Assembly: GCF_016820245.1 (NCBI RefSeq)
Contig: NZ_JAFCAR010000005.1
Span: 496,001-560,000, forward strand
Source: Jannaschia sp. Os4
Lineage (GTDB): Bacteria; Pseudomonadota; Alphaproteobacteria; Rhodobacterales; Rhodobacteraceae
DNA length: 64,000 bases
Direction of reading: 5' to 3'
Under the pieces are notes generated by a model that worked only from the letters and a program-made list of their open reading frames with translations, was not told where the DNA came from and did no database searches. The position numbers were made by a program, and so were the translations under genes. The stretch's first letter is position 1. Every line of letters starts with the position of its first letter. Below, one piece after another: positions 16,149-26,979 of the stretch.

Positions 16149-16672
16149 TACCGCGCGGCCTCGACCGCCGGGCGGATCGTGTCCTCGACCACGCTCTCGG
16201 TGATGGGCCCCGCGAAGCGCAGGCGGACCACCCCGTCGCCGTCCACCACGAAGGTCTCGGGCACGCCGTAGAGCCCCCACTCGATGCCCGTCCGCGCCGT
16301 GGCGTCCACGCCGATGGCGGCGAAGGGGTCGCCCAGCTCCTCGAGGAAGGCCACCGCGTCGGCGGGCGCGTCCTTGTAGTTCACGCCGTAGACCGGGACC
16401 TCGGCGGCCAGCGCCTCGAGCTGCGGGTGCTCGGCTCGGCAGGGCACGCACCACGACGCCCAGAAGTTCACGAGCTTCACCTCGCCGTCGGCCAGCACGG
16501 CGTCGGTCAGGGACGCGCGGCCCGGCAGCTCGGTCAGCGCCGCGACGGAGGGCGCGGGCGTCCCGATCAGCGCGGAGGGCAGGGCGTCGGGGTTCTCGCG
16601 GAACAGGCCCGACAGGAAGAACCCGGCCAGCCCCGCGAAGATCGCCAGCGGCAGGAGGGCGAGCCACCTCAT
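16148..16672 (-). CDS. ccmG: Cytochrome c biogenesis thiol:disulfide protein CcmG/DsbE (HelX)
   Basis: 174 residues. An N-terminal membrane anchor (about 3-23, LALLPLAIFAGLAGFFLSGL) is followed by a periplasmic thioredoxin fold with NFWASWCVPCRAEHPQLEAL (Cys75, Cys78) and the cis-proline in YGVPETFVVD. It reduces the CXXCH cysteines of apocytochrome c before heme attachment. It is the last gene of the ccmABCDG operon; its ATG overlaps the ccmD stop (ATGA). Confidence 0.95.
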   Translation of the reverse strand: MRWLALLPLAIFAGLAGFFLSGLFRENPDALPSALIGTPAPSVAALTELPGRASLTDAVLADGEVKLVNFWASWCVPCRAEHPQLEALAAEVPVYGVNYKDAPADAVAFLEELGDPFAAIGVDATARTGIEWGLYGVPETFVVDGDGVVRLRFAGPITESVVEDTIRPAVEAAR

Positions 16673-16806
16673 TCCTCGGCCTCCCCCAGGCGCCGCTTGA
16701 CCGCGCGGGCGCGCAGGACCGTCTGGACGACCAGGCCGCCCACGAGGCCCAGCGAGACCGCGTAGGCGAGCCAGACGTCGAAGGCGTACTTCCCGAGGTC
16801 GATCAT
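16669..16806 (-). CDS. ccmD: Heme exporter protein CcmD
   Basis: 45 residues: MIDLGKYAFDVWLAYAVSLG followed by LVGGLVVQTVL and a basic tail RARAVKRRLGEAEE. One membrane helix with a short periplasmic start and a positive cytoplasmic tail is the CcmD form; it helps release holo-CcmE from CcmABC. Its position between ccmC and ccmG, with ATGA overlaps on both sides, confirms the call. Confidence 0.92.
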   Translation of the reverse strand: MIDLGKYAFDVWLAYAVSLGLVGGLVVQTVLRARAVKRRLGEAEE

Positions 16807-17552
16807 GCGGGCGCCTCCGCCCGGGCGCGGGCCTTGAGCGAGTGCAGGCGGCGGACGCGGATCTCCGTGCGGGTGCGCTGCAGGACGAGCGCCACGAAGA
16901 GCGCGCCGAAGCCCACGAGCGTTAGGACGAGCGGCTGCCAGAACACGTCGGCCACGTTTTCCTCGGCATCCAGCGACAGCGACGCGCCTTGGTGCAGGCC
17001 TTGGTTCCAGAACTGCGCGGCGTAGCGCGACAGCACGGCGAAGACGCTGCCCACGAGGCACAGGACCGAGGTCAGGTCGGCGGCGGCGTCGGGGCTCTCC
17101 ACCGCCTCCCACAGCGCGATGTAGCCCACGTAGAACAGCGCGAGGATCAGGAAGGACGTCAGGCGCGGGTCCCATGCCCAGTAGGTGCCCCACATCGGCT
17201 TGCCCCAGATGGCGCCCGTGGCCAGCGCGGCCACGGTCATGACCAGGCCCACGGGGGCGGCGGCGCGGGCGGCCAGCGCGCTGACGTGGTGGCGGCGGAC
17301 CAGCCAGACGAGCGAGGCCAGCAGCATCATGAACCACGCGTTGATGGCGATGAAGGCGGTCGGGACGTGGACGTAGATGATCTTGACCGACGACCCCATG
17401 CGGAAGTCGTCGGGCGTGAAGGCGAAGCCCCAGATCAGGCCGACCCCGAGGCACAGGGCGGCGAGGCCCCATGCCCACGGCAGGATCGCCCCCGAAAGGG
17501 CCATGAACTTGCGCGGGTTGGCCCACGCCCAGATGCGATCGCTCAGGCTCAT
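16803..17552 (-). CDS. ccmC: Heme exporter / heme-handling protein CcmC
   Basis: 249 residues, six hydrophobic segments. The tryptophan-rich periplasmic motif GKPMWGTYWAWDPRLTS (about 128-144) is the heme-handling WWD signature. A family His is in YVHVPTAFIAINAW. CcmC loads heme onto CcmE. The start at 17552 (MSLSDRIWAWANP) is preferred over the long upstream frame. It is 47 bases downstream of ccmB and overlaps ccmD (ATGA). Confidence 0.95.
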   Translation of the reverse strand: MSLSDRIWAWANPRKFMALSGAILPWAWGLAALCLGVGLIWGFAFTPDDFRMGSSVKIIYVHVPTAFIAINAWFMMLLASLVWLVRRHHVSALAARAAAPVGLVMTVAALATGAIWGKPMWGTYWAWDPRLTSFLILALFYVGYIALWEAVESPDAAADLTSVLCLVGSVFAVLSRYAAQFWNQGLHQGASLSLDAEENVADVFWQPLVLTLVGFGALFVALVLQRTRTEIRVRRLHSLKARARAEAPA

Positions 17553-17599
17553 GCGCGGATGGATATGGGGGCGGGCCGGTGCCGTCCACCCGCGCCCGA

Positions 17600-18256
17600 T
17601 CACCGCAGGTTGATCCGGAGCGCGGCGGCCGTGGCGAAGGGCAGGAGCGCCACGCAGCCCAGCGAGATGGCCGCCGTCAGCAGGAGCGGCTGCGCCGGGT
17701 CCAGCCCCTGCGCCGCGCGGCGCACCGCGTCGGCGCCGAAGACGAGCGTGGGCACGTAGAGCGGCAGCACGAGGAGCGAGAGCAGCAGCGAGCCGCGCTT
17801 GAGGCCCACGGTCAGCGCCGCGCCGAAGGTGCCGATCCACGACAGCGCCGGAGTGCCGGCCAGCAGCGCCGCCGCGAGCCACGGCATCGCCTGCGCGGGC
17901 AGCGAGAGCAGCAGGCCCAGCCCCGGCGCGACGACGACGAGGGGAAGGGCGGTCGTCAGCCAGTGGGCGGCGGCCTTGGCGGTGGCGGCGGCCTCCAAGG
18001 GCAGAGGGGCGGGGACGAGGCCGTCGAGCGTGCCGTCCTCCCGGTCCAGCGCGAAGACCCGGTCGAGGGAGAGCAGGCAGGCCAGCAGCGCGCCGAGCCA
18101 GAGGATGCCGGGCGCCGTGGGGGCCAGCGTCGCGCGATCCGGGCCGACGCCGAGGGGGACGAGGGTGGCGACGATCAGGTAGAACCCGAGCGCCTGCCCG
18201 AACCCGCCGCCCGCGCGCAGCGCGAGGCGGAGGTCGCGGTGGAGGAGCGTCAGCAT
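17600..18256 (-). CDS. ccmB: Heme exporter protein CcmB
   Basis: 218 residues, integral membrane permease of the CcmAB ABC module that supplies energy for release of holo-CcmE. It starts [20 protein letters not shown], then has about six hydrophobic helices, and the family motif [20 protein letters not shown] (about 70-90). The start lies four bases after the ccmA stop. Confidence 0.94.
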   Translation of the reverse strand: MLTLLHRDLRLALRAGGGFGQALGFYLIVATLVPLGVGPDRATLAPTAPGILWLGALLACLLSLDRVFALDREDGTLDGLVPAPLPLEAAATAKAAAHWLTTALPLVVVAPGLGLLLSLPAQAMPWLAAALLAGTPALSWIGTFGAALTVGLKRGSLLLSLLVLPLYVPTLVFGADAVRRAAQGLDPAQPLLLTAAISLGCVALLPFATAAALRINLR

Positions 18257-18260
18257 GGGC

Positions 18261-18893
18261 TCACTCCACGGCCTCGGCGAAGGGGTCGTGCGCGACCGCG
18301 ACCGCGCGGCGGGCCGCGAAGGCGCTCACGTCCACTTCCCGCACGGCGCCCAGCCCGAGGTCGATATGCGTGGCGATCACCGCCGCGCCGCCCGCCTCCA
18401 GATGCGCGCGCACCGCCGCCGCGAACCGCGCGACCTGCGCGGCGTCCAGCGACACGGTGGGCTCGTCGAGCAGCCAGACGGGCCGCCCCGTGGCGACCAT
18501 GCGCGCGAGCGACGCGCGCCGCCGCTGCCCGGCGGACAGGTCGGCCGCCCGGCGCTCGGCGAGGGGGGCGAGATCGTAGGCCGCCGCCGCCCGTTCGGCC
18601 CCGTCCCGCCCGGTGCCGTAGAGGTCGGCCCAGACCCGCAGGTTCTCGGACACGGTGAGTTGGTCCTTCAGCCCGTCCGCATGGCCGCCATAGGCCACGA
18701 GGTCCGCCCCGAACCCCACCGTCCCCGCGACCGGCGGCGTCAGCCCCGCGAGCGTCCGCAGCAGCGTCGTCTTGCCCGAGCCGTTCGGGCCGCGCAGCAC
18801 GATCGCCTCGCCGGCACGGAGGGCGAGCGTAACGCGCTCCAGCACCACGGCCTCGCCCCGGCGGCAGGTAAGATCGTGGCAGCCCCATTCCAT
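18261..18893 (-). CDS. ccmA: Heme exporter ATP-binding protein CcmA
   Basis: 210-residue ABC ATPase: Walker [18 protein letters not shown] (about 36-52), signature motif [14 protein letters not shown], Walker [13 protein letters not shown] and switch His in [11 protein letters not shown]. First gene of ccmABCDG. The start at 18893 ([14 protein letters not shown]) is chosen by family length; the frame stays open into the acnA promoter region but that part is non-coding in character. It diverges from acnA. Confidence 0.95.
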   Translation of the reverse strand: MEWGCHDLTCRRGEAVVLERVTLALRAGEAIVLRGPNGSGKTTLLRTLAGLTPPVAGTVGFGADLVAYGGHADGLKDQLTVSENLRVWADLYGTGRDGAERAAAAYDLAPLAERRAADLSAGQRRRASLARMVATGRPVWLLDEPTVSLDAAQVARFAAAVRAHLEAGGAAVIATHIDLGLGAVREVDVSAFAARRAVAVAHDPFAEAVE

Positions 18894-18948
18894 GCGCGCC
18901 TTGTGACGCGGCGGATCGGTCGGGGCCAGCCCGCGACGATCCGCGCGC

Positions 18949-18968
18949 CGGTATGCCACCGCATACCG
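18949..18968. promoter_or_regulatory. Perfect 20-bp palindrome between ccmA and acnA (probable operator)
   Basis: CGGTATGC (18949-18956), a CACC centre and GCATACCG (18961-18968) form a perfect eight-base-arm dyad. It directly abuts the predicted -35 box of acnA (18969-18974) and is 56 bases from the ccmA start codon. A dimeric transcription factor could control acnA, ccmA or both. The regulator is unknown. Confidence 0.6.
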
Positions 18969-18997
18969 TTGCGTCGCGGGCGCGACGGGCGTAGGGA
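18969..18997 (+). promoter_or_regulatory. Probable acnA promoter
   Basis: -35 TTGCGT (18969-18974), 17-base spacer, -10 TAGGGA (18992-18997), giving transcription from about 19004 and a 5' UTR of about 28 bases before the ATG at 19032. Confidence 0.5.
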
Positions 18998-19031
18998 CGG
19001 CGCAGCCAGACCCCATTCGCGGAGAAGCCCC

Positions 19032-21824
<2,793 letters not shown>

Positions 21825-21845
21825 CCACCGCGTAGGCGGGGCGAG

Positions 21846-21874
21846 GGGGGCGGGACCGTCTGGGTTCCGCCCCC
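21846..21874 (+). terminator. Terminator-like hairpin after acnA
   Basis: GGGGGCGGGA (21846-21855) pairs with TTCCGCCCCC (21865-21874), ten pairs with one G-T, nine-base loop, 22 bases after the acnA stop. The rest of the gap to 22108 shows a hydrophobic open frame on the minus strand that lacks any start codon and is not called. Confidence 0.65.
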
Positions 21875-22108
21875 GTCCCGTTCGGCCTCACGGTCCCCAC
21901 GCGACCGCGTTCGGGATCGGGAGGCGCAACGCGTTCCGATGCCGCGGGGCCATGCCGGGGATCAGGAAGGCGTCGACGACCACCTCCACGGCCAGCGCCG
22001 CGAGGAGCAGGTGCCCGATCCCGGCTCCGGCCGTCCGACCCAGTGCAGAGGCGGCTCGCCCGGAGAGGGTCGCCGGTCTATGTCTGGCCCAGCCGAACGG
22101 AAGCCCCG

Positions 22109-22717
22109 ATGATCACCACCCGCCGCACCGCCCTGCTCTCCCTCGCCGCCCTGCCGATGGCCGCCTGCGTGAACTCCGCCCGAGGCGGGCCGCCGCCGCG
22201 CGGGACGGCGCGGGACGTGGCCACGCTGTCGCTTGCCCTCGCGGCGCTGGGCCCGGGCGTCGATCCCGCCGAGGCGCGCCGGGTCGCCGACCTCGCCATC
22301 GCGGAGACCCACCGCCTCGCGCTCGCCTACGGGATCGAGGATGCCGCCCTCGTCCACAACGCGAAGGTCAATACCGGCCGCAAGCCGCGCGGCCTGTGCT
22401 GGCACTGGGCGGAGGATCTCGAGACCGCCTTGGAGCGGCTGGACCTCCGGTCGATGACCCTCCACCGCGGCATCGCCAACTACGACCGCGCCTTCCGCAT
22501 CGAGCACTCCTCGGTGATCGTCTCGGCGCGCGGGGCCGCCATGATGGAGGGCCTCGTGCTCGACCCGTGGCGCAAGGGAGGGGTGCTGACGTGGATTCCC
22601 GCCGCCGAGGATCGCCAGTACCCGTGGGAGCCGCAGCTCGCCGTCCACCGGGCCCGCTACGAGGAGCGGGTCGCGCGGGGCGAGGCCCCGGCGGGCTACG
22701 CGATCGTGAAGCCCTGA
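22109..22717 (+). CDS. Putative lipoprotein (Tat-like signal, lipobox)
   Basis: 202 residues. The signal MITTRRTALLSLAALPMAAC has a twin arginine (positions 5-6) and a lipobox ending in Cys20, so a lipidated periplasmic protein, perhaps exported by Tat. The mature part has GLCWHWAEDLETALERLDL and NYDRAFRIEHSSVIVSARG, features I recall from conserved Rhodobacteraceae hypotheticals of unknown role. The start at 22109 is set by the signal. The next gene begins four bases after its stop. Confidence 0.78.
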   Translation: MITTRRTALLSLAALPMAACVNSARGGPPPRGTARDVATLSLALAALGPGVDPAEARRVADLAIAETHRLALAYGIEDAALVHNAKVNTGRKPRGLCWHWAEDLETALERLDLRSMTLHRGIANYDRAFRIEHSSVIVSARGAAMMEGLVLDPWRKGGVLTWIPAAEDRQYPWEPQLAVHRARYEERVARGEAPAGYAIVKP

Positions 22718-22721
22718 GTCC

Positions 22722-23186
22722 GTGGCCCTCGCGGACCACCTGCGCGGCTTCCCGGACCTCCCGCCGCTCTGGACGCTGGGGACGATGGCCATGTCCGCGC
22801 TCCTCGCGCGCCTGCTGCCGGCCGCCGACCTCGGCGCGGCCGGGCGCGTGCTCGGCGCGCTGGAGGTCGCGTTCGCGCTGGGCCTGATCGCGTGGGCGGC
22901 GCTGCCGTTCCTCCGGCTGCGCACGCCCATCGAGCCGCACCACCGGCCCACCGCGCTCATCACCGGCGGGCCGTACGCCTTCACGCGCAACCCGATCTAC
23001 CTCGGCCTGATGGGCCTCGCGCTGGGCTACGCGCTCTGGCTCGGCCCGCTCGCGGCGACGCTGCCGGTCGCGGCGCTCGCCTACGTCCTCGACCGGCGCT
23101 TCGCCGCCCCCGAGGAGGCGCTCCTGATCGACGCGTTCGGGGCCGAGGGCCGCGCCTATGTCGACCGGGTCGGGCGCTGGGCCTGA
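22722..23186 (+). CDS. Isoprenylcysteine methyltransferase-like (ICMT/PEMT family) membrane protein
   Basis: 154 residues with about four hydrophobic helices. The family core is PHHRPTALITGGPYAFTRNPIYLGLMG (about 73-99), with RNP-Y as the SAM-binding signature, and a C-terminal EEALLIDAFGAEGRAYVDRVGRW with the conserved Glu. Such bacterial proteins are small SAM-dependent membrane methyltransferases whose substrates are mostly unknown. Starts with GTG at 22722, four bases after the lipoprotein, so probably co-transcribed. Confidence 0.85.
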   Translation: MALADHLRGFPDLPPLWTLGTMAMSALLARLLPAADLGAAGRVLGALEVAFALGLIAWAALPFLRLRTPIEPHHRPTALITGGPYAFTRNPIYLGLMGLALGYALWLGPLAATLPVAALAYVLDRRFAAPEEALLIDAFGAEGRAYVDRVGRWA

Positions 23187-23275
23187 CGCGAGGTCGTCCG
23201 GCTCTCACCCGGAGGTGATTGGAACCGCGGGGCGGCCGCGACTAGGTGCAGGGGGCAGACCGACAAAGGCCATCC

Positions 23276-23956
23276 ATGCGACCGACCCTCCTCGCCCTCG
23301 CGCTCGCCGCCCTCGCCGGCGCGGCCCCCGCCCTCGCCGATCCGGTGGTGGTCGAGCTCTTCACCTCGCAGGGCTGCTCGTCCTGCCCGCCCGCGGACGC
23401 GCTGATGGGCGAGATCGCGGATCGGGACGACGTCGTCGCGCTGGCCTTCCACGTCGACTACTGGGACTGGATCGGCTGGGCCGACACCTTCGCCGACCCC
23501 GCCTTCTCCGATCGCCAGCGCGCCTACGCGGCTGCCTTCGACTCGAACATGGTGTTCACGCCCCAGTTCGTGATCGGCGGGTCGGACACGGTGGCGGGGC
23601 CGGACGGGATGGGTCTGGCCGACACGATCGTCGCGCATTCGGGCGCGACCCCCGACCTCCTCTCGGCCGAGGGCGACCGCCTCACCGTCCAGCCGGCCGA
23701 GGGCGGGGGGCGGCTGACCCTCTACGAGGTGCGCCCCTCCGCCGAGGTGGCCATCCTCCACGGCGAGAACGCCGGGCGCGACATGACCTACCACCGGATC
23801 GTGCGCGGGATCGTCGATCTCGGCGCGTGGGACGGGGAGGGGGGCACGATGGATTTGCCGCCCGCGCGCGACGGGCTCGCGCGCGTCGTCGTCGCCCAAG
23901 CCGTCGGTCCGGACGGCGCGCCGGGCGCGGTGCTGGGCGCCGTGGCGGTCGACTGA
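23276..23956 (+). CDS. DUF1223 secreted thioredoxin-like protein
   Basis: 226 residues. Signal peptide MRPTLLALALAALAGAAPALA, cleaved before DPVVVELFTS. A CSSC motif (Cys34, Cys37) in VELFTSQGCSSCPPADALMG, FHVDYWDWIGWADTFADP and VFTPQFVIGGSDTVAG are diagnostic of DUF1223. The fold is thioredoxin-like and redox function in the periplasm is likely but unproven. The start at 23276 is preferred to a GTG ten codons upstream because it gives a clean signal. Confidence 0.88.
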   Translation: MRPTLLALALAALAGAAPALADPVVVELFTSQGCSSCPPADALMGEIADRDDVVALAFHVDYWDWIGWADTFADPAFSDRQRAYAAAFDSNMVFTPQFVIGGSDTVAGPDGMGLADTIVAHSGATPDLLSAEGDRLTVQPAEGGGRLTLYEVRPSAEVAILHGENAGRDMTYHRIVRGIVDLGAWDGEGGTMDLPPARDGLARVVVAQAVGPDGAPGAVLGAVAVD

Positions 23957-23993
23957 CTTCCCCCCGGCGGCCGGGCCTGTCACCACCCGCCCC

Positions 23994-24680
23994 ATGATCC
24001 GCGCGATTCTCTTCGACAAGGACGGGACGCTCACCGACTTCCGCGCGACGTGGACCGACTGGCTGCGCGACGCCGTCCACGCCCTCGCCGACGATGCGGG
24101 GACCGCGCCGCAGGCCGTGGCCGAGGCGCTGGGCTACGACCTCGCCCGCGACCGCATCGACGACCACGGCCCCTTCGTCACCCAGTCGAACGCGCAGCAC
24201 GTCCAGCGCCTCGCGCCCCGCGTGGGATGGTCCGCCGACCGCCTCGCCGAATGGGTGGAGGACCGGGCCCGTGCGGTGGAGCAGGTGCGCGTCCCCGGCG
24301 CCGACGCCGCCCTCGCCGCGCTGCACGCCGATGGCTGGACCATGGGCATCCTGACCAACGCCACCACCGCCGAGGCCGCGCACCACCTCGGCCACATGGG
24401 CCTGCGCGACCTGTTCGTCCGGATCGTCGGCTACGACGTCGCGGGGCCGAAGCCCGACCCCGCGGGCGCGCTGACCTTCGCGCGCGAGCGGCGCCTCGAT
24501 CCGTCAGAGATCCTCGTCGTGGGCGACGGCATGACCGACATGGAGGCCGCGCGCCGCGCGGGCATGCCCGCCGTGGGCGTCCTCACCGGCACACTGTCGC
24601 GCGCGGACCTCGAGCCCCACGCCCGCGCGGTGCTCGACGACGTGACCGCGCTGCCCGGCTGGCTCTCCGCCAACGCCTGA
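23994..24680 (+). CDS. HAD-family phosphatase (phosphoglycolate phosphatase-like)
   Basis: 228 residues. HAD motif I FDKDGTLTD (Asp8 nucleophile, Asp10), a helical cap, motif II ILTNATT, motif III Lys in GPKPDP and motif IV VGDGMTDMEAARRAG. The Gph/PGP-type cap suggests a small phosphorylated substrate such as phosphoglycolate, but HAD specificity cannot be read from sequence. Stands alone between the DUF1223 and mttB-like genes. Confidence 0.9.
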   Translation: MIRAILFDKDGTLTDFRATWTDWLRDAVHALADDAGTAPQAVAEALGYDLARDRIDDHGPFVTQSNAQHVQRLAPRVGWSADRLAEWVEDRARAVEQVRVPGADAALAALHADGWTMGILTNATTAEAAHHLGHMGLRDLFVRIVGYDVAGPKPDPAGALTFARERRLDPSEILVVGDGMTDMEAARRAGMPAVGVLTGTLSRADLEPHARAVLDDVTALPGWLSANA

Positions 24681-24755
24681 AAGCGACCTCTCCGGTCGTC
24701 TCCCGCCATCTACAGGTGCCCGCCGCCCCGCACTCTGGGCGCGAGGGAGGCGCCC

Positions 24756-26318
24756 ATGAAGGACACCGACGACACCCCCCGCCGCCGCCGCGCGGGCGGA
24801 CGCCGCGGCCACGCCGAACGGGCGGGCACCGCCGTGCACGAGCAGATGCCGTGGTCCCAGCCCCGCAACCCCGACCGCCCGGCCGAGCCGCTGGACGCCG
24901 ACGGCGTGCAGGCGATCCATGCGGGCGTGGTCCGCATCCTGCAGGAGATCGGGATTGAGTTCCTGAACCCCGAGGCCTGCGACGTGCTGCGCCGCGCGGG
25001 ATGCCGGGTGGAGGGGACCAACGTCCGCATGGACGAGGACTTCCTGATGGCGCAGCTCGCCCATTGCCCGGCGGAGTTCACGATCACGCCGCGCAACCCC
25101 GAGCGCGCCCTGCGGATCGGCGGGAACTGGATGGCCTTCGGCAACGTGTCGAGCCCGCCCAACTACTGGGACGTCCACACGCCCAAGCAATCCGGCTCGA
25201 TGGAGCGCTACGTCGACCTCATCAAGCTGACGCAGCACTTCAACTGCATCCACTTCGCGGGCGGCTACCCGGTCGAGCCGATCGACGTCCACGCCTCCGT
25301 CCGCCACCTCGACTGCCTGTTCGAGAAGCTGACGCTGACCGACAAGGTCGTGCATGCCTACTCGCTGGGCCGCGAGCGGGTGGAGGACGTGATGGAGATG
25401 ACCCGCATCGCGGGCGGCCTCACGCGGGAGGAGTTCGACTCCGAGCCGCACATGTACACCAACATCAACTCCGTCTCGCCGCTCAAGCACGACTTCCCGA
25501 TGCTGGAGGGCGCGATGATCCACGCCCGCCGCAACCAGCCGGTGATCGTGACGCCCTTCACGCTGGCCGGCGCGATGGCGCCCGTCACCATGTCGGGCGC
25601 CGTCACGCTCTCGCTGGCCGAGGGGCTGGCCGCCATCGCGCTGCTGCAATGCGTGAACCCCGGCGCGCCGGTGGTCATCGGGACGTTCACCTCCAACGTC
25701 GACATGAAGTCCGGCGCCCCCGCCTTCGGCACGCCCGAGTACATGCGCGCCACCCAGATGACCGGCCAGATGGCGCGGTTCTACGGCCTGCCGGTCCGCT
25801 CCTCGGGCGTGTGCGCGGCCAACGTGCCGGACGGGCAGGCGATGTGGGAGACCGGCCACTCGCTCTGGGCCGCCGTGCAGTCGGGGACCAACGTCGTCTA
25901 CCACGCGGCGGGCTGGCTGGAGGGCGGGCTGATCGCGAGCCCCGAGAAGTTCGTCATGGACTGCGAGGTGATCCAGCAGATCCAGCGCTACTTCGAGCCC
26001 GCGACATGGGCCACGACGCCGGACGACATCGCCATCGACGCGATCCGCGACGTCGGGCCGGACGGCCACTACTTCGGCACGCAGCACACCCAGGAGCGGT
26101 ACCAGACGGCCTTCTACCAGCCGTTCGTGTCGGACTGGCGCAACTGGGAGGCGTGGGACGCGGCGGGCGGCGTCTGGACCGCCGAGCGGGCCTACGCCCT
26201 GTCGCGCCGCATCCTCGAGGCCTTCGAGCCGCCCGCGATGGACGCGGCCGTCCGCGAGGAGCTGGCCGCCTTCGTCGCCAAGCGCAAGGAGGAGGGCGGG
26301 GCACCGACCGACTTTTAG
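24756..26318 (+). CDS. MttB-family (trimethylamine methyltransferase-like) protein without pyrrolysine
   Basis: 520 residues, about the size of MttB/MtgB. After a basic N-terminus (PRRRRAGGRRGHAERAG) the family text includes LQEIGIEFLNPEACDVLRRAGCRVEG, FGNVSSPPNYWDV, HYHT-region replacement and LEGAMIHARRNQPVIVTPF. No in-frame amber codon is present, so it belongs to the non-Pyl members, whose characterised example demethylates glycine betaine to a corrinoid protein. No corrinoid protein or reactivase gene is adjacent. A GAGGGAGG site precedes the ATG. It may be co-transcribed with the H-NOX-like gene 64 bases downstream. Confidence 0.88.
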   Translation: MKDTDDTPRRRRAGGRRGHAERAGTAVHEQMPWSQPRNPDRPAEPLDADGVQAIHAGVVRILQEIGIEFLNPEACDVLRRAGCRVEGTNVRMDEDFLMAQLAHCPAEFTITPRNPERALRIGGNWMAFGNVSSPPNYWDVHTPKQSGSMERYVDLIKLTQHFNCIHFAGGYPVEPIDVHASVRHLDCLFEKLTLTDKVVHAYSLGRERVEDVMEMTRIAGGLTREEFDSEPHMYTNINSVSPLKHDFPMLEGAMIHARRNQPVIVTPFTLAGAMAPVTMSGAVTLSLAEGLAAIALLQCVNPGAPVVIGTFTSNVDMKSGAPAFGTPEYMRATQMTGQMARFYGLPVRSSGVCAANVPDGQAMWETGHSLWAAVQSGTNVVYHAAGWLEGGLIASPEKFVMDCEVIQQIQRYFEPATWATTPDDIAIDAIRDVGPDGHYFGTQHTQERYQTAFYQPFVSDWRNWEAWDAAGGVWTAERAYALSRRILEAFEPPAMDAAVREELAAFVAKRKEEGGAPTDF

Positions 26319-26382
26319 CGTTCACGTCCCGGTAAGCTTTGGCTGCGAGGGAGGGTCCGACAGCAACGAGTCGGGGCCTCCG

Positions 26383-26979
26383 ATGCACGGCACCATCCTC
26401 AAGACCGCCGAGGGGTACCTCCGCGCCACCCGCGGGGCCGACGGCTGGGCCGCGATCGCCGCGGCGGCCAACCTCCCGCCCGACGGCATCATCGCCATGC
26501 GGCCCTATCCGGACCGGGTGATGACCGCGCTCCTCGCGGCGGCGGCCTCCCATACCGGCCGCGCGCCCTCCGACCTCCTGGAGGACATGGGGACGTGGCT
26601 CTGCACCGACCCCGCGAACGAGGCGGTGCGCCGCCTCTTCCGCTTCACCGGCCCGACCTTCCCCGACCTCCTCTACTCGCTCGACGACGTGCCCGAGCGC
26701 GCGCGCATGGCCGTGCCCGACCTCGACCTGCCCGAACTCTCCTTGGTCGAGCAGGGGGAGGGGCGCTACCGCGTCGCGTCGACTTGGCCGCTCAAGGGGG
26801 CGGGATCGGTCATCGTCGGCGTGCTGCGCGCCTTGGCGGACGACTACGGCGCCCTCGCGGTCGTCGCCCACGAGGGGCGGCGCGAGGCGCGGGGCTTCTG
26901 GGTCGAGATGCTCTCGATCCGCCTGCTCGACGAGGGATTCCAAGACCCGAAGGGCTTCGCACTGGGAGGTGCTGCATGA
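26383..26979 (+). CDS. H-NOX (HNOB) domain-like protein lacking the proximal heme histidine
   Basis: 198 residues spanning one H-NOX domain: MHGTILKTAEGYLRATRGAD, the LLEDMGTWLC helix, AVRRLFRFTGPTFPDLLYSL then DDVPERARMAVPDLDLPEL, and GVLRALADDYGALAVVAHEG. In heme-binding H-NOX the proximal ligand is a His in the helix that here reads SLDDVPERAR; the position holds Pro104. The only histidines are at 2, 57 and 163. The Y-x-S-x-R motif that contacts heme propionates reads V131-A-S133-T-W135. Heme-based NO/O2 sensing is therefore unlikely. Its stop overlaps the next gene (ATGA), which carries the partner HNOBA domain. Confidence 0.82.
   Translation: MHGTILKTAEGYLRATRGADGWAAIAAAANLPPDGIIAMRPYPDRVMTALLAAAASHTGRAPSDLLEDMGTWLCTDPANEAVRRLFRFTGPTFPDLLYSLDDVPERARMAVPDLDLPELSLVEQGEGRYRVASTWPLKGAGSVIVGVLRALADDYGALAVVAHEGRREARGFWVEMLSIRLLDEGFQDPKGFALGGAA

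Noticed and set aside
21888-22090. Hydrophobic minus-strand frame (AGIGHLLLAALAVEVVVDAF and onward) between acnA and the lipoprotein
   Set aside because: No ATG, GTG or TTG at a usable place after the preceding in-frame stop; could be a remnant, but not supportable as a gene.
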